Source: JAIBBV01 sp044347745
GTDB taxonomy: Bacteria > Bdellovibrionota_C > UBA2361 > JAFLCA01
Assembly (NCBI GenBank): GCA_044347745.1
Contig: JBIKUD010000012.1
Span: 1-64,000 of the forward strand
Direction of reading: 5' to 3'
DNA: 64,000 nt
This document shows, in pieces, positions 1 to 8,600 of this stretch. A program made the translations under genes and the position numbers. Below the pieces are notes generated by a model. It made no database searches. It saw only the letters and a list, made by a program, of their open reading frames with translations, and was not told the origin of the DNA. The number at the start of each line of letters is the position of its first letter. Position 1 is the first letter of the stretch.

Positions 1-351
1 GGAATCTAAGAGCGGCAGCACCCTTTCTTTTGCTGTTTGCAAATACTGTGGAAAATTTTCGGCAAACTTTTGGTATTCTCGAGCGATGGTGGGCAGCGCC
101 GTAAGCAAGAGAGCAAGGCAGATTAAGGCGGCGCCCACAAAAACAAGCAAACAACCGAGTGAACGTGGGATCTTGCGACGCTCCAGTAAGTCGACCACTG
201 GCGCTATGAGATAGGCCAAGCAGTACGCCAAAACGAGCATTACCACAATTTCTTTAAGGGCGGATAAAAGCCAGAAAAAGAGCAGTACCACTCCTAAGGT
301 AATTATCCAGCGCGGCGGCAATAACGATTCATTTTTTAGCGTCTTACTCAT
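1..351 (-). CDS. AI-2E family transporter, N-terminal part (runs off the window)
   Basis: I translated the minus strand from the ATG at 351; the frame stays open to base 1, giving 117 codons of an incomplete gene. A short hydrophilic start (MSKTLKNESLLPPRW) is followed by two closely spaced membrane segments (about residues 16-33 and 35-55), a polar stretch with ERRKIPRS and a third hydrophobic segment (about 72-92). It then enters a soluble region beginning TIAREYQKFAENFPQYL. This layout and the IPRS-hydrophobic pattern are typical of the AI-2E transporter family (PF01594, PerM/YdiK/TqsA). Members are multi-pass inner-membrane proteins whose substrates vary, so export of a signal molecule should not be assumed. 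It is divergent from the transketolase pair. Confidence 0.7.
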   Translation of the reverse strand, partial: MSKTLKNESLLPPRWIITLGVVLLFFWLLSALKEIVVMLVLAYCLAYLIAPVVDLLERRKIPRSLGCLLVFVGAALICLALLLTALPTIAREYQKFAENFPQYLQTAKERVLPLLDS

Positions 352-654
352 ATGGGCTGGCAGTATAAATCAGCCCCGCACAGGTGGATACGCTTAACTT
401 TATAAACAAAACCCCGCTTAGTGTGCCGCAAAAATAGCTTGCGCCTATCCCCAAAAAAACACATCGCGAGATGGCTTGGCATATGAGAAACTAGGTTTGT
501 TTCAAGCGAGCTGAAAAAGCGAAATCAGTGGTAATCGAGCTAAATTAGTAATTTTGCTCATGTTTCGCTCGATGCTCGTGAGCGGCGTTCGTCTTCACTT
601 ACGCATCTAAAGACAGAATACCCTCTCTTTTCTGGCTCTTTTTTTTCTTGATGA
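352..654. other. Divergent intergenic region, no gene seen
   Basis: This stretch of about 300 bases lies between two divergently transcribed genes and should hold both promoters. I saw no convincing open frame, RNA gene or strong terminator in it. The DNA just before the transketolase gene is T-rich with no clear Shine-Dalgarno sequence. Confidence 0.5.
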
Positions 655-1488
655 GTGACCCCTATGGACTATTCCGCCGAGTTTTTTAGTAAAAAATCGA
701 AAGAACTCAAAGCCACCTGCATTAAATTGGCGCATGCCGGAAAGGAGGGCCATTTAAACGGCGCATTAAGTAGTGTCGACCTTTTAATAGCTCTGTATTA
801 CGGCTTCCTTAAAGTGAATCCCCAAGATCCTAAACATCCCAATCGAGACCGCCTTTTGTTTAGCAAAGGTCATGCATGCGCGTCACTCTACGCAATTTTA
901 GCTGACCGCGGGTTTTTCCCAAAAGAGTGGCTCTCAAAGTACGCGACCAACGATACTCCCCTTCCAAGTCACCCCTGTGTTCATGCGCTGCCCATACTTG
1001 AAACGTCCGCAGGCAGCCTCGGGCATGGCCTTGGAGTGGCATCCGGAATTGCCTACTCGCTGAAATTACGCGGTCAAAGTGCACGAGTGGTGGCACTTAT
1101 CAGTGATGGAGAATGTAACGAAGGCAGCACCTGGGAGACAGCGATGTTTGCCAATACGCACCAGCTTTCAAATTTAATTGTGGTTGTCGACTACAATGGT
1201 ATTCAATCAGTCGGACGTACCGCTGACCTCATGGGGAGCGCTCAAAGTGTTGAAGATAAATTTAAAGCATTTGGTTGGAAAACCTGCCGCGCCAATGGGC
1301 ACGACATACCGTCGATGATTGAAACCCTCAATCGCACCCCGTTTTCTGCCTCAGCCCCGTCTGCAATTATCGCTGAGACCCGCGCAGGTTCAGGCGTAAG
1401 CTTTATGGAAGATCAAGTACTGTGGCATTACCGAGTCCCTTCGGCAGAGGACGTGAGTCGCGCCATGATTGAACTTGGCCAAGCTTAA
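655..1488 (+). CDS. Transketolase, N-terminal (TPP-binding) subunit
   Basis: The 277-residue product matches the first half of transketolase, which binds the diphosphate of thiamine diphosphate. Visible motifs are GHLNGALSS (32-40), KGHACA (71-76), GSLGHGLG (120-127) and the metal/TPP motif SDGECNEGSTWE (150-161) ending in DYN (179-181). The gene is half the length of a one-piece transketolase and is followed 14 bases later by the second half, so the two should form a heterotetramer. The start is GTG at 655 or ATG at 664; neither has a good ribosome site. Placement beside nucleotide-sugar genes suggests a dedicated role in making an unusual sugar rather than the housekeeping pentose phosphate enzyme, but that is inference. 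Confidence 0.9.
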   Translation: MTPMDYSAEFFSKKSKELKATCIKLAHAGKEGHLNGALSSVDLLIALYYGFLKVNPQDPKHPNRDRLLFSKGHACASLYAILADRGFFPKEWLSKYATNDTPLPSHPCVHALPILETSAGSLGHGLGVASGIAYSLKLRGQSARVVALISDGECNEGSTWETAMFANTHQLSNLIVVVDYNGIQSVGRTADLMGSAQSVEDKFKAFGWKTCRANGHDIPSMIETLNRTPFSASAPSAIIAETRAGSGVSFMEDQVLWHYRVPSAEDVSRAMIELGQA

Positions 1489-1502
1489 TTTTAGGGAGTA
1501 TC

Positions 1503-2483
1503 ATGAGAAGAGCCTTTGCAGAAACATTGACATCACTCGCAGAATCAGACCCGCGAATTGCGTTCATCACCGGAGACTTGGGGTTTCAAGTTTTTGATGA
1601 ATTCGAGAAAAAATTTGGCAAACGTTACATTAATGCTGGCGTTGCTGAAGCTCAGATGATTTACACCGCTGCAGGCATGGCGCTTGAAGGTTGGCGACCA
1701 TTTGCCTATTCGATCGCCTCTTTCGCTACAGCAAGGCCATTTGAACAAATCCGCTATTGTGTCGCTTACCCGGCACTTCCAGTCATTTTGGTAGGAGCCG
1801 GCCGTGGCTACCTCTATTCCACAAGTGGCGTCTCCCACCATGCGGGGGATGATTTGGGACTTATGTCGAGCTTGCCAGGAATGACTGTAGTTGCTCCTGG
1901 AGACCCGACTGAAATTAGAGAACTTCTGCCGCAATTGGTGAAACGCGGTGGCCCTGCATATTTTACAGTTGGCAAATTTGGTGAACCAACCTATGTGGGC
2001 GAAGAAACCTCTGTAGTGGGCAAAGCCCGAAAACTGCGCTCGGGCTCCAGACTTGCACTTCTGAGCACTGGGGAAATCGCCAATGAAGTATTAAAGGCGG
2101 TTGATAGCTTACACGCAGATGGGTTGACACCTGCCGTATACCAATATCACACCATCAAGCCCTTTGATGCAGATACGCTCAATTTCCTCGCCCAGGAATT
2201 TGAGCAGCTGCTTGTGGTGGAAGAACACCTGCCCCAAGGAGGCCTATGGACGGCAGTTTGTAACTGGTATGCAAGCGCACACGAACCACCGCGAATAAGT
2301 CGGATTGGAGTTCCAGACCAATTTATGTTTGGCAATCTTAAACAAGATGAATTGAGACGTCGCTGTGGATTAGATGCAAAAGGAATTTATACCCGCGCAA
2401 AGGAATTGATGCTCGGCACCACAGGTACCCAGCCGCAGCTTGGTTCTCAATTCGATCTTGAGCGCCCGTCACATAACAAATAA
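1503..2483 (+). CDS. Transketolase, C-terminal (pyrimidine-binding) subunit
   Basis: This 326-residue protein supplies the pyrimidine-binding and C-terminal domains of a split transketolase. The catalytic glutamate sits in NAGVAEAQM (44-52), and the loop SGVSHHAGDDLGLM (108-121) matches the transketolase/DXS pyrimidine domain. A typical C-terminal domain follows (VVEEHLPQGGLW, about residue 238-249). GGGAG precedes the ATG at 1503. It is co-transcribed with the upstream half and with the downstream reductase. Split transketolases occur both as primary enzymes and in polysaccharide or secondary-metabolite clusters; the neighbours favour the latter. Confidence 0.9.
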   Translation: MRRAFAETLTSLAESDPRIAFITGDLGFQVFDEFEKKFGKRYINAGVAEAQMIYTAAGMALEGWRPFAYSIASFATARPFEQIRYCVAYPALPVILVGAGRGYLYSTSGVSHHAGDDLGLMSSLPGMTVVAPGDPTEIRELLPQLVKRGGPAYFTVGKFGEPTYVGEETSVVGKARKLRSGSRLALLSTGEIANEVLKAVDSLHADGLTPAVYQYHTIKPFDADTLNFLAQEFEQLLVVEEHLPQGGLWTAVCNWYASAHEPPRISRIGVPDQFMFGNLKQDELRRRCGLDAKGIYTRAKELMLGTTGTQPQLGSQFDLERPSHNK

Positions 2484-2509
2484 GTATTGAGCATATCGAG
2501 GAAAATTAC

Positions 2510-3475
2510 ATGGCACAGTATAAAAAAATATGGGTAACTGGCGGCACAGGGTTACTTGGTCAATCCCTCAAGTCCGTGGTTAACGAATTTCCTGGTAGAG
2601 ATTTTGTATTCTCTGGAAGCAAAGACTGCGAACTTACAAATCTAAGCTCAGTGACCTCGTTTATCGAAAAGCACAATTTCGATGCCATCGTGCATATGGC
2701 GGCTGTGGCCGGAGGAATTGGGCTCAGCATGAAACATCCCGCAACATTGCTTCGCGACAACGTACTTATGAACATGTACGTGCTTGAGGGTGCTCGGCTT
2801 TGCAAAGTAAAAAAAACAATTATGAGCCTTTCAACCGGAATGTATGCCGTGAATGCACCCAATCCGATAAAAGAAGAATATATTCATGACGGTTACCCCC
2901 ACGAATCTAATTACAGCTATTCGTTCGCGAAACGCCTTGTAGACCCAAGCATCAAAGCCTACCGAACCGAATATGGTATGAATGTGATTGGGCTCATTCC
3001 CAACGGCATGTTTGGAGAATACTCTGATTACCGAGAAGACAGATCGGTGATGCTAGCTGCGTTAATTCGCCGCTTCTACGAAAATCGAAATGGGAATGCG
3101 AAAATTACTATTTGGGGTGATGGGTCGCCATTACGCGAGTATACCTATGGTCCCGACATGGCTCGTGCCTATATGTGGTGTCTTGAAAACTACGACGAAG
3201 CTCAAATTTTACACCCAGGCTCAACTGAAGAACATTCGGTAAAAGAGACCGCCTTCATGATTGCCGAAATAATGGGCATTAATAAAGACAGGCTGGAGTT
3301 TGACACCAGCAAACCAGCTGGAATTCACAAAAAGAGCACCGACAACTCAAAATTTGTGTCCCGTTCTCAGTTTAAGTACACCCCATTCCGCATAGGCCTA
3401 GAACGCACCATTCATTGGTTTATGGAGCATTACAACGACCCAACAAAAGTTAAGTTGTTCGCCGGAAAAACCTGA
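2510..3475 (+). CDS. GDP-L-fucose synthase-like NAD(P)-dependent epimerase/reductase
   Basis: A 321-residue short-chain dehydrogenase of the extended, nucleotide-sugar type. The Rossmann motif GGTGLLG is at 11-17, the YxxxK pair is Y137/K141, and a serine (107/108) stands where GDP-fucose synthase has its catalytic Ser. The stretches IGLIPNGMFG and GDGSPLREYTY are characteristic of GDP-fucose synthase (Fcl/WcaG) relatives. The enzyme would epimerise and reduce a GDP-4-keto-6-deoxysugar for surface polysaccharide. No GDP-mannose dehydratase lies in the window, so the substrate is unknown; GDP-heptose enzymes of the Campylobacter capsule look similar. The last codons and stop lie in the first 19 bases of a repeat element, so its C-terminus may have been altered by insertion. 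Confidence 0.8.
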   Translation: MAQYKKIWVTGGTGLLGQSLKSVVNEFPGRDFVFSGSKDCELTNLSSVTSFIEKHNFDAIVHMAAVAGGIGLSMKHPATLLRDNVLMNMYVLEGARLCKVKKTIMSLSTGMYAVNAPNPIKEEYIHDGYPHESNYSYSFAKRLVDPSIKAYRTEYGMNVIGLIPNGMFGEYSDYREDRSVMLAALIRRFYENRNGNAKITIWGDGSPLREYTYGPDMARAYMWCLENYDEAQILHPGSTEEHSVKETAFMIAEIMGINKDRLEFDTSKPAGIHKKSTDNSKFVSRSQFKYTPFRIGLERTIHWFMEHYNDPTKVKLFAGKT

Positions 3476-3693
3476 AAAACGCTTCAAATTGCTGGAAGTT
3501 GAGCTCGCTATGATCCTGAAATAATTGCAAGGACAATGGCATTTCGAGCTCAATTCCTTGCAATTTTTTTAAGCGCTTTTCATTGCGTTCATACTTTGTT
3601 CCGAGGCTCGGGGCCTCCCTGCGAGGTGCGTTGAGCACCCCTCAGTCGACCCACGAGCCTCGCGCCTCGTCTGAACGCATTTTGACGGCGAAC
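3457..3693 (+). repeat. MITE-like repeat, copy A
   Basis: About 237 bp bounded by an exact 8-bp terminal inverted repeat: GTTCGCCG at 3457-3464 and CGGCGAAC at 3686-3693. It shares GAGCTCAATTCCTTGCAATT (3546-3565), GCGTTCATACTTTGTTCCGA and TCTGAACGCATTTT with two further copies near 39.5 and 39.9 kb. An inner palindrome pairs TGCGTTCA/CGAGGCTCG with CGAGCCTCG/TGAACGCA. It has no coding capacity, so it is a non-autonomous element or structured intergenic repeat. Confidence 0.7.
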
Positions 3694-3772
3694 AGAAAAA
3701 CCAGGCGGCCGTGTTAATCATGCGACCTTAGCAAAATTGACTTTATCAGATTGATCTAAGTTATTAGCGCAA

Positions 3773-4303
3773 TTACGGACCTTCTAATCCCTGGTCCCGC
3801 CGCGATACCAAAGGCCGCTCAACCGGCCACCAAATGCCTAGTTTGGGGTCATTCCAGACCAAGGTGAACTGCGAGTTGCGATCGTAGTAGGTCGATTGTT
3901 TATAAGCGAAAATAGCCTGAGGAGTTAAGACGAGGTGCCCAACTCCAAAATTTGGCGGCACCAGCACCTGCAATCTATTTTGTTCAGAAAGAGTAAAGGC
4001 CTCCCATTTCCCGTATTCGGGAGACTGGGCATTCCAATTAATAATCACCAAATAAATTTTACCGATGGTGCATGAAATGAGCTTAGTGGTGACGCGGTCA
4101 CCATGAATGCCACGCAAAACATGCTGCGAAGATACTGAAAAATCATCCTGCACAAACTTTTGGGTTATACCTGCATCGTTGTACAACTTCTCGTTATAGG
4201 TCTCGACGTAGGACCCTCGAAAGTCTTCAAAGTTCGTAGCTGGTTTTATACACAATACGTCATCAAGGGTGGTCTTTCGGACCTCTAATCCTGCGCTGCT
4301 CAT
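3773..4303 (-). CDS. RmlC-like nucleotide-sugar 3,5-epimerase (cupin)
   Basis: A 176-residue single-domain cupin similar to dTDP-4-dehydrorhamnose 3,5-epimerase. The catalytic histidine region reads VLRGIHGDR (62-70, His67), and the C-terminal part keeps YYDRNSQFTLVWNDPKLGIWWP, which matches the Tyr/Asp region of RmlC when read in two halves. The RGIHGD form with TTKLISC differs from classic RGLHYQ and is, to my knowledge, commoner in relatives acting on other sugars such as GDP-heptoses; that point is from memory. It lies 3 bases after the aldo/keto reductase stop and is probably co-transcribed with it. It may act with the GDP-fucose-synthase-like enzyme on the opposite strand. Confidence 0.75.
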   Translation of the reverse strand: MSSAGLEVRKTTLDDVLCIKPATNFEDFRGSYVETYNEKLYNDAGITQKFVQDDFSVSSQHVLRGIHGDRVTTKLISCTIGKIYLVIINWNAQSPEYGKWEAFTLSEQNRLQVLVPPNFGVGHLVLTPQAIFAYKQSTYYDRNSQFTLVWNDPKLGIWWPVERPLVSRRDQGLEGP

Positions 4304-4306
4304 AAT

Positions 4307-5272
4307 TTACAGACCTTTTGCTTTTGGATCATAAAATTGATGCGTGGCATATATATGCTCAACGCTCGCTTGCTCTTCTGCGTTCAGTAGAGGCATATCG
4401 GCAGCCGCCGCATTCTCTTCTACCTCTTTACTGTTCATCATACCTGGAATAACAGTGGCTACCCCTGGGACGGAGAGACAAAACCGCAAAGCAAGTTGTG
4501 CTGGTGTGTTACCTGCTTTTTTATATAATTTTTCAAAAAGTGCCACTGCGTCGGACCAGCGCTTAAGCTGTTCTTTAGGCCATAAACGCCGGTGATCGAG
4601 TTCAGTGAACTCTGCCTTCTCATTCAAATCGCCAGTCAGAAAACCAAAGCATAATGGGGTTCGTGCGATAAAACCTACACCCTTTTTTTGCACGAGCTCA
4701 GAAAGTCCTGATTCAATGACGCGATGGTCAATCAAATTCAGATTGGCTTGTACTGCCTTAAATTGCATTGCATTAATGGCATGAATACCATCCTTGGGAG
4801 CACGCACCGAAATTCCGTACTCTCGAATTTTTCCCTCTGCCTTTAGCTTTTCGAGCAAGGCATGCAATTCAGGATTCTCGATATCGGTGAGCTGAGGGCT
4901 GTGGAGCTGGTACAGGTCAACATAGTCTGTGCCTAAACGCTTCAGACTAGCATCCAGCGCGTCACGAATGTAGGTCGGAGAAAAATCTTGCGGCATTTGG
5001 AATCCAGAGTGTGGCAGAGTGCCTCCCTTGGTTCCAATCACAATCTTACTTCGCTGCGTGCCCAGCGCTTTACCCAGAATCACTTCACTATGGCCATTAC
5101 CATAAAGATCAGAAGTGTCATAAAAAGTAATGCCCAGTTCAAACGCGCGCTTTAGAGCCGCAATTGACTGCACATCGTCCACAGGTCCGTAGGAATTGCC
5201 TCCCAACCCCCAAGTACCAAACCCGATCACTGAAACTTCGAGACCGGTAGAACCAAGACTACGATATTTCAT
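4307..5272 (-). CDS. Aldo/keto reductase
   Basis: A 321-residue (beta/alpha)8 NADPH-dependent oxidoreductase of the AKR superfamily. The start MKYRSLGSTGLEVSVIGFGT is the classic AKR N-terminus. The catalytic tetrad is visible: Asp52 and Tyr57 (YDTSDLYGNG), Lys82 (GTKGG) and His124 (LYQLHSPQ). A cofactor-binding IPGMMNSKEVEENAAA lies near residue 278. It is the first gene of a two-gene minus-strand unit with the RmlC-like epimerase. In this context it may reduce a sugar intermediate, but AKR substrates cannot be read from sequence. Confidence 0.85.
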   Translation of the reverse strand: MKYRSLGSTGLEVSVIGFGTWGLGGNSYGPVDDVQSIAALKRAFELGITFYDTSDLYGNGHSEVILGKALGTQRSKIVIGTKGGTLPHSGFQMPQDFSPTYIRDALDASLKRLGTDYVDLYQLHSPQLTDIENPELHALLEKLKAEGKIREYGISVRAPKDGIHAINAMQFKAVQANLNLIDHRVIESGLSELVQKKGVGFIARTPLCFGFLTGDLNEKAEFTELDHRRLWPKEQLKRWSDAVALFEKLYKKAGNTPAQLALRFCLSVPGVATVIPGMMNSKEVEENAAAADMPLLNAEEQASVEHIYATHQFYDPKAKGL

Positions 5273-5329
5273 AATGAGTGCCTTTTCTCAGAGACCTGAT
5301 GAACAAAAAGTTATTGCTCTAGAACTCAT

Positions 5330-5359
5330 CTTATAAATGCCATCCGTGGCATTTATAAG
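5330..5359. repeat. Perfect hairpin upstream of the aldo/keto reductase
   Basis: CTTATAAATGCC (5330-5341) and GGCATTTATAAG (5348-5359) form a perfect 12-bp stem with a 6-base loop. It lies about 60 bases upstream of the aldo/keto reductase start and could be a binding site or part of a transcription stop. A shorter hairpin (TGCTCGG/CCGAGCA) lies at 5426-5442. Confidence 0.6.
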
Positions 5360-5461
5360 AGTGCTCCAAGCTCGGACGGGGACCCCATAAAAGCCCCGTC
5401 CTCGCGTCGCACCGGCTTCCTCGCATGCTCGGTTGCCGAGCACGCCATCCTTGGCGTGCCA

Positions 5462-5500
5462 AGAAGCCATCTCAAATTTACGAATTATGAGATGGCTTCT
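5462..5500. repeat. 39-bp palindrome, copy 1
   Basis: AGAAGCCATCTCA and TGAGATGGCTTCT form a perfect 13-bp stem around a 13-base spacer. A second, slightly decayed copy lies at 5591-5629, and both are preceded by CATCCTTGGCG. The region 5273-5627 holds no gene that I can support. Confidence 0.65.
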
Positions 5501-5590
5501 AGTATCATATCCTAAGGTAGCGGTGCCACGCATGTCATTTTATTGCGTGTCGCTAGAGCCCGCCTCCTAAATATCATCCTTGGCGCGCCT

Positions 5591-5629
5591 AGAAGCCATC
5601 TCAAATTTAAGGATTAAGAGTTGGCTTCT
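5591..5629. terminator. 39-bp palindrome, copy 2, overlapping the dnaE stop codon
   Basis: Same left arm as copy 1 (AGAAGCCATCTCA) but with an imperfect right arm (AGAGTTGGCTTCT). The right arm contains part of the dnaE stop codon (TAG, complement of 5628-5630). The position immediately after dnaE suggests a role in transcript ending or 3'-end protection, though there is no clear U-tract. Confidence 0.4.
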
Positions 5630-8600
5630 AAGTAAAACTAAGTACTGGCTTACCAAATAGCTGCTCAACTTCTTCACAGAGGCTCTCTGAAGGGGTTACC
5701 GCCACTAAGGAATTAGATTGATCACGTAAGGTTATATTGACCTCAGCCCCTTCTATCTCCATTTTAAGACGGACTGGACACGCTCCCGTGTGCCGCTTGA
5801 GGACCTGTAGCAATGGATTTAAGCGCTCTTCAATTTGATCCCGCTCACTGAGTGCCAAAATACCCTGTGTCGCGCTTTTATCTCGAAGCGCCATGAGGGA
5901 CTCAATTTTATTGATAATCAGCGTGCAGCGCTCCTCAGATATATCTGCCCGACCTGAGCAAATAACAGGATCATCAGCCGCCAAAATATGGGCCACCTGT
6001 TTATAGGTATCGGGCCACACAATAGACTCAAGGCTTCCAGTGTAGTCTTCGAGCATGAAGGTGGCGTAGCGGTCTCCCTTTTTTGTGTTTTTAAGACGCA
6101 AAGCCGTTACGACACCCCCAACCCTGACCTCAGATTGTTTTGTTTTTGCAAGCACATCGGCAGTGCCAATTACTCCCATGCGTTTTAGATCTTGGCGATA
6201 CTTTTCCAGCGGATGGCCAGAAATATAAAATCCGAGGGCTTCTCGCTCGAATGAAAGCCGTTGGTTCACCGGCCATTCAGGCCTGTTACTGAGGCGCTTA
6301 GGCACTTGCGGCTTTTCGCCAGGCGCTCCAAAAAGCGAAATTTGATTCGAATTGCCCTCGCGTTGAAGCGCTTGACCGGCTTTAAGCACTTCCTCTGCAC
6401 GCTCAAAAAGTTCACGGCGACTAAACCCAGAAGCGTCAAAGGCTCCGCATTTAATTAAGTTCTCTAAAACCCTTTTATTAACCGCTTGCAAATCTACGCG
6501 GGTAACAAAATTTTCTAAATCAGTTAACGGACCATCTGCTCGCGCCAGAATAATAGCTTCAACTGCTTTTTCACCCACGCCCTTCACCGCCGAAAGGCCA
6601 TAGCGAATTTTAGTGCCGCGAACCGAGAAACCGGCCAAACTTTCATTTACATCTGGGGGCAAAACTTCAATTTTGTGTTTGCGACACTCGTTTAGGTTTT
6701 TGAGAATTTTATCGGTGTCGTCAATCTCATGCGACATCAGAGCTGCCATGAATTCCACCGGATAGTGGGTCTTTAAATATGCCGTTTGGTATGAAACCAA
6801 AGCATAGGCAGCAGAGTGACTACGATTAAATCCGTAGCGAGCGAATGTTTCCATTTGGTCAAAAATTTCGCTGGCCAATTTCTTTTCAATTTTTCGCTCG
6901 GTAGCTCCCTGCATGAAGCGGTCGCGTTGTTTTGCCATTTCTTCTGGGTTTTTTTTACCCATGGCTTTTCGCAAAATATCGGCTTCAGCTAATGAATAAC
7001 CAGCGAGCGCACGCGCAAGCTGCATAATTTGTTCTTGGTACAAAATGATGCCATAGGTATCTGCTAATGAATCTTTCATCAGCGGATGCAGATAGATCAC
7101 CGGCTCACGGCCGTGTTTGCGTTCTATGTAGTGATCCACCATGCCGGCATCTAATGGACCTGGTCGGTAAAGGGCCAAGATAGCGACGATGTCGTCAAAA
7201 TTATTTGGCTTCAAACGCACCGTCATATCGGTGATTCCGCCCGATTCAAGCTGAAATACGCCGGTGGTATTGCCGGTGGCAAGCAGATGAAACGTTGCTG
7301 CATCATCTAGAGGCAGGTCATCGAGACTCACGTCGATGCCACGACTTTCCTTAATAATGCGGAGTGCTGTGTAAATGACGGTAAGTGTTTTAAGCCCAAG
7401 AAAGTCGAATTTTACGAGCCCAATTTTTTCAACATAAGTCATTGAATACTGAGTGACGTCATTACCGTCTTTATCGACCATCATGGGGAGCATGTCGATA
7501 AGTGGCCGATCTCCGATGACCACCCCCGCAGCATGCGTTGATGAATGCCGGGTAAGGCCCTCAAGCTTCATTGCAAGGGTTACTAAATTTTTTCCTTCGC
7601 CCTCAGCGTAATCTGCCAGGCGCTTTTCCATCTTAAGCGCTTCAGCCAAGGAAAAGTCAAAGCCTTGCCTCGGTGCGGGAATGAGCTGCGCCACTCGGTC
7701 TGTTTCGGCATAACTCATGCCCAATGCGCGACCAACATCTTTAATTGCAGCTTTTGCTTTAAGCGTTCCAAAGGTGGCAATTTGCGCCACTTTTTCTTTG
7801 CCGTATTTACCGACCACGTATTTAATTACCTGGTCACGCCCGTAAATACAGAAATCAACGTCAATATCGGGCAACGAAATACGTTCTGGATTTAAAAATC
7901 GCTCAAAAAGCAACTTATGCCGAATAGGATCAACTTCAGTTATACGCATTGCAAATGCAACGAGTGATCCCGCCACGCTGCCTCGCCCGGGGCCTACGGG
8001 AATTCCATGCTCTTTTGCCCACACGATAAAGTCAGATACCACCAGGAAATAACCGGCAAACCCCATTTTGTCGATCAATCTAATCTCGAGTTCCAGGCGC
8101 TCGAGGTAAGACTTTTCGAGGGCTTCGCTCCAGTCCTTTTGAGCCCTCAGTTTATCAAAGCGTTTATGAAGTCCCTCTCGAGCTTTAGCCGCCATGATAT
8201 CTATGAGGGAGCGATCATCATTCTCCGCATTAAACACGGGCATAAAATGCTTGGAGAAATCGAATTTAAGTTCACAAGCGTCGGCAATACGCAATGAATT
8301 AGAGACAGCCTCCTGTCCGGGTCGCCAATCACCAAAACCGGCTAACATTTCATCTACAGTCTTTAAATGAAGCTGGACACCTTTATGCTGAATGCGATCT
8401 GGATCCGTAATAAGTTTTCCGGTGGATACACACATCAACACTTCTTGGGCGAAGTGATCATCGGCTGTGGGATAATGACAGTCTGTGGTTGCAACCAGCG
8501 GCAATCCCATCTTTTGGGCAAAATGTGCACAAGCTTCATTAGCTTTTTTCTGCTCAGGGATTTCGTGGGGCTGAACTTCCAGGTAAAAACGATCTTTAAA

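Noticed and set aside
5273..5533. Minus-strand frame of 81 codons between the aldo/keto reductase and dnaE
   Set aside because: It is built from the hairpin arms and repeats of this gap, and its translation resembles no protein.
5330..5629. Possible CRISPR-like array in the hairpin cluster after dnaE
   Set aside because: Only two repeat copies, unequal spacing and no cas genes; palindromic repeats explain the pattern.
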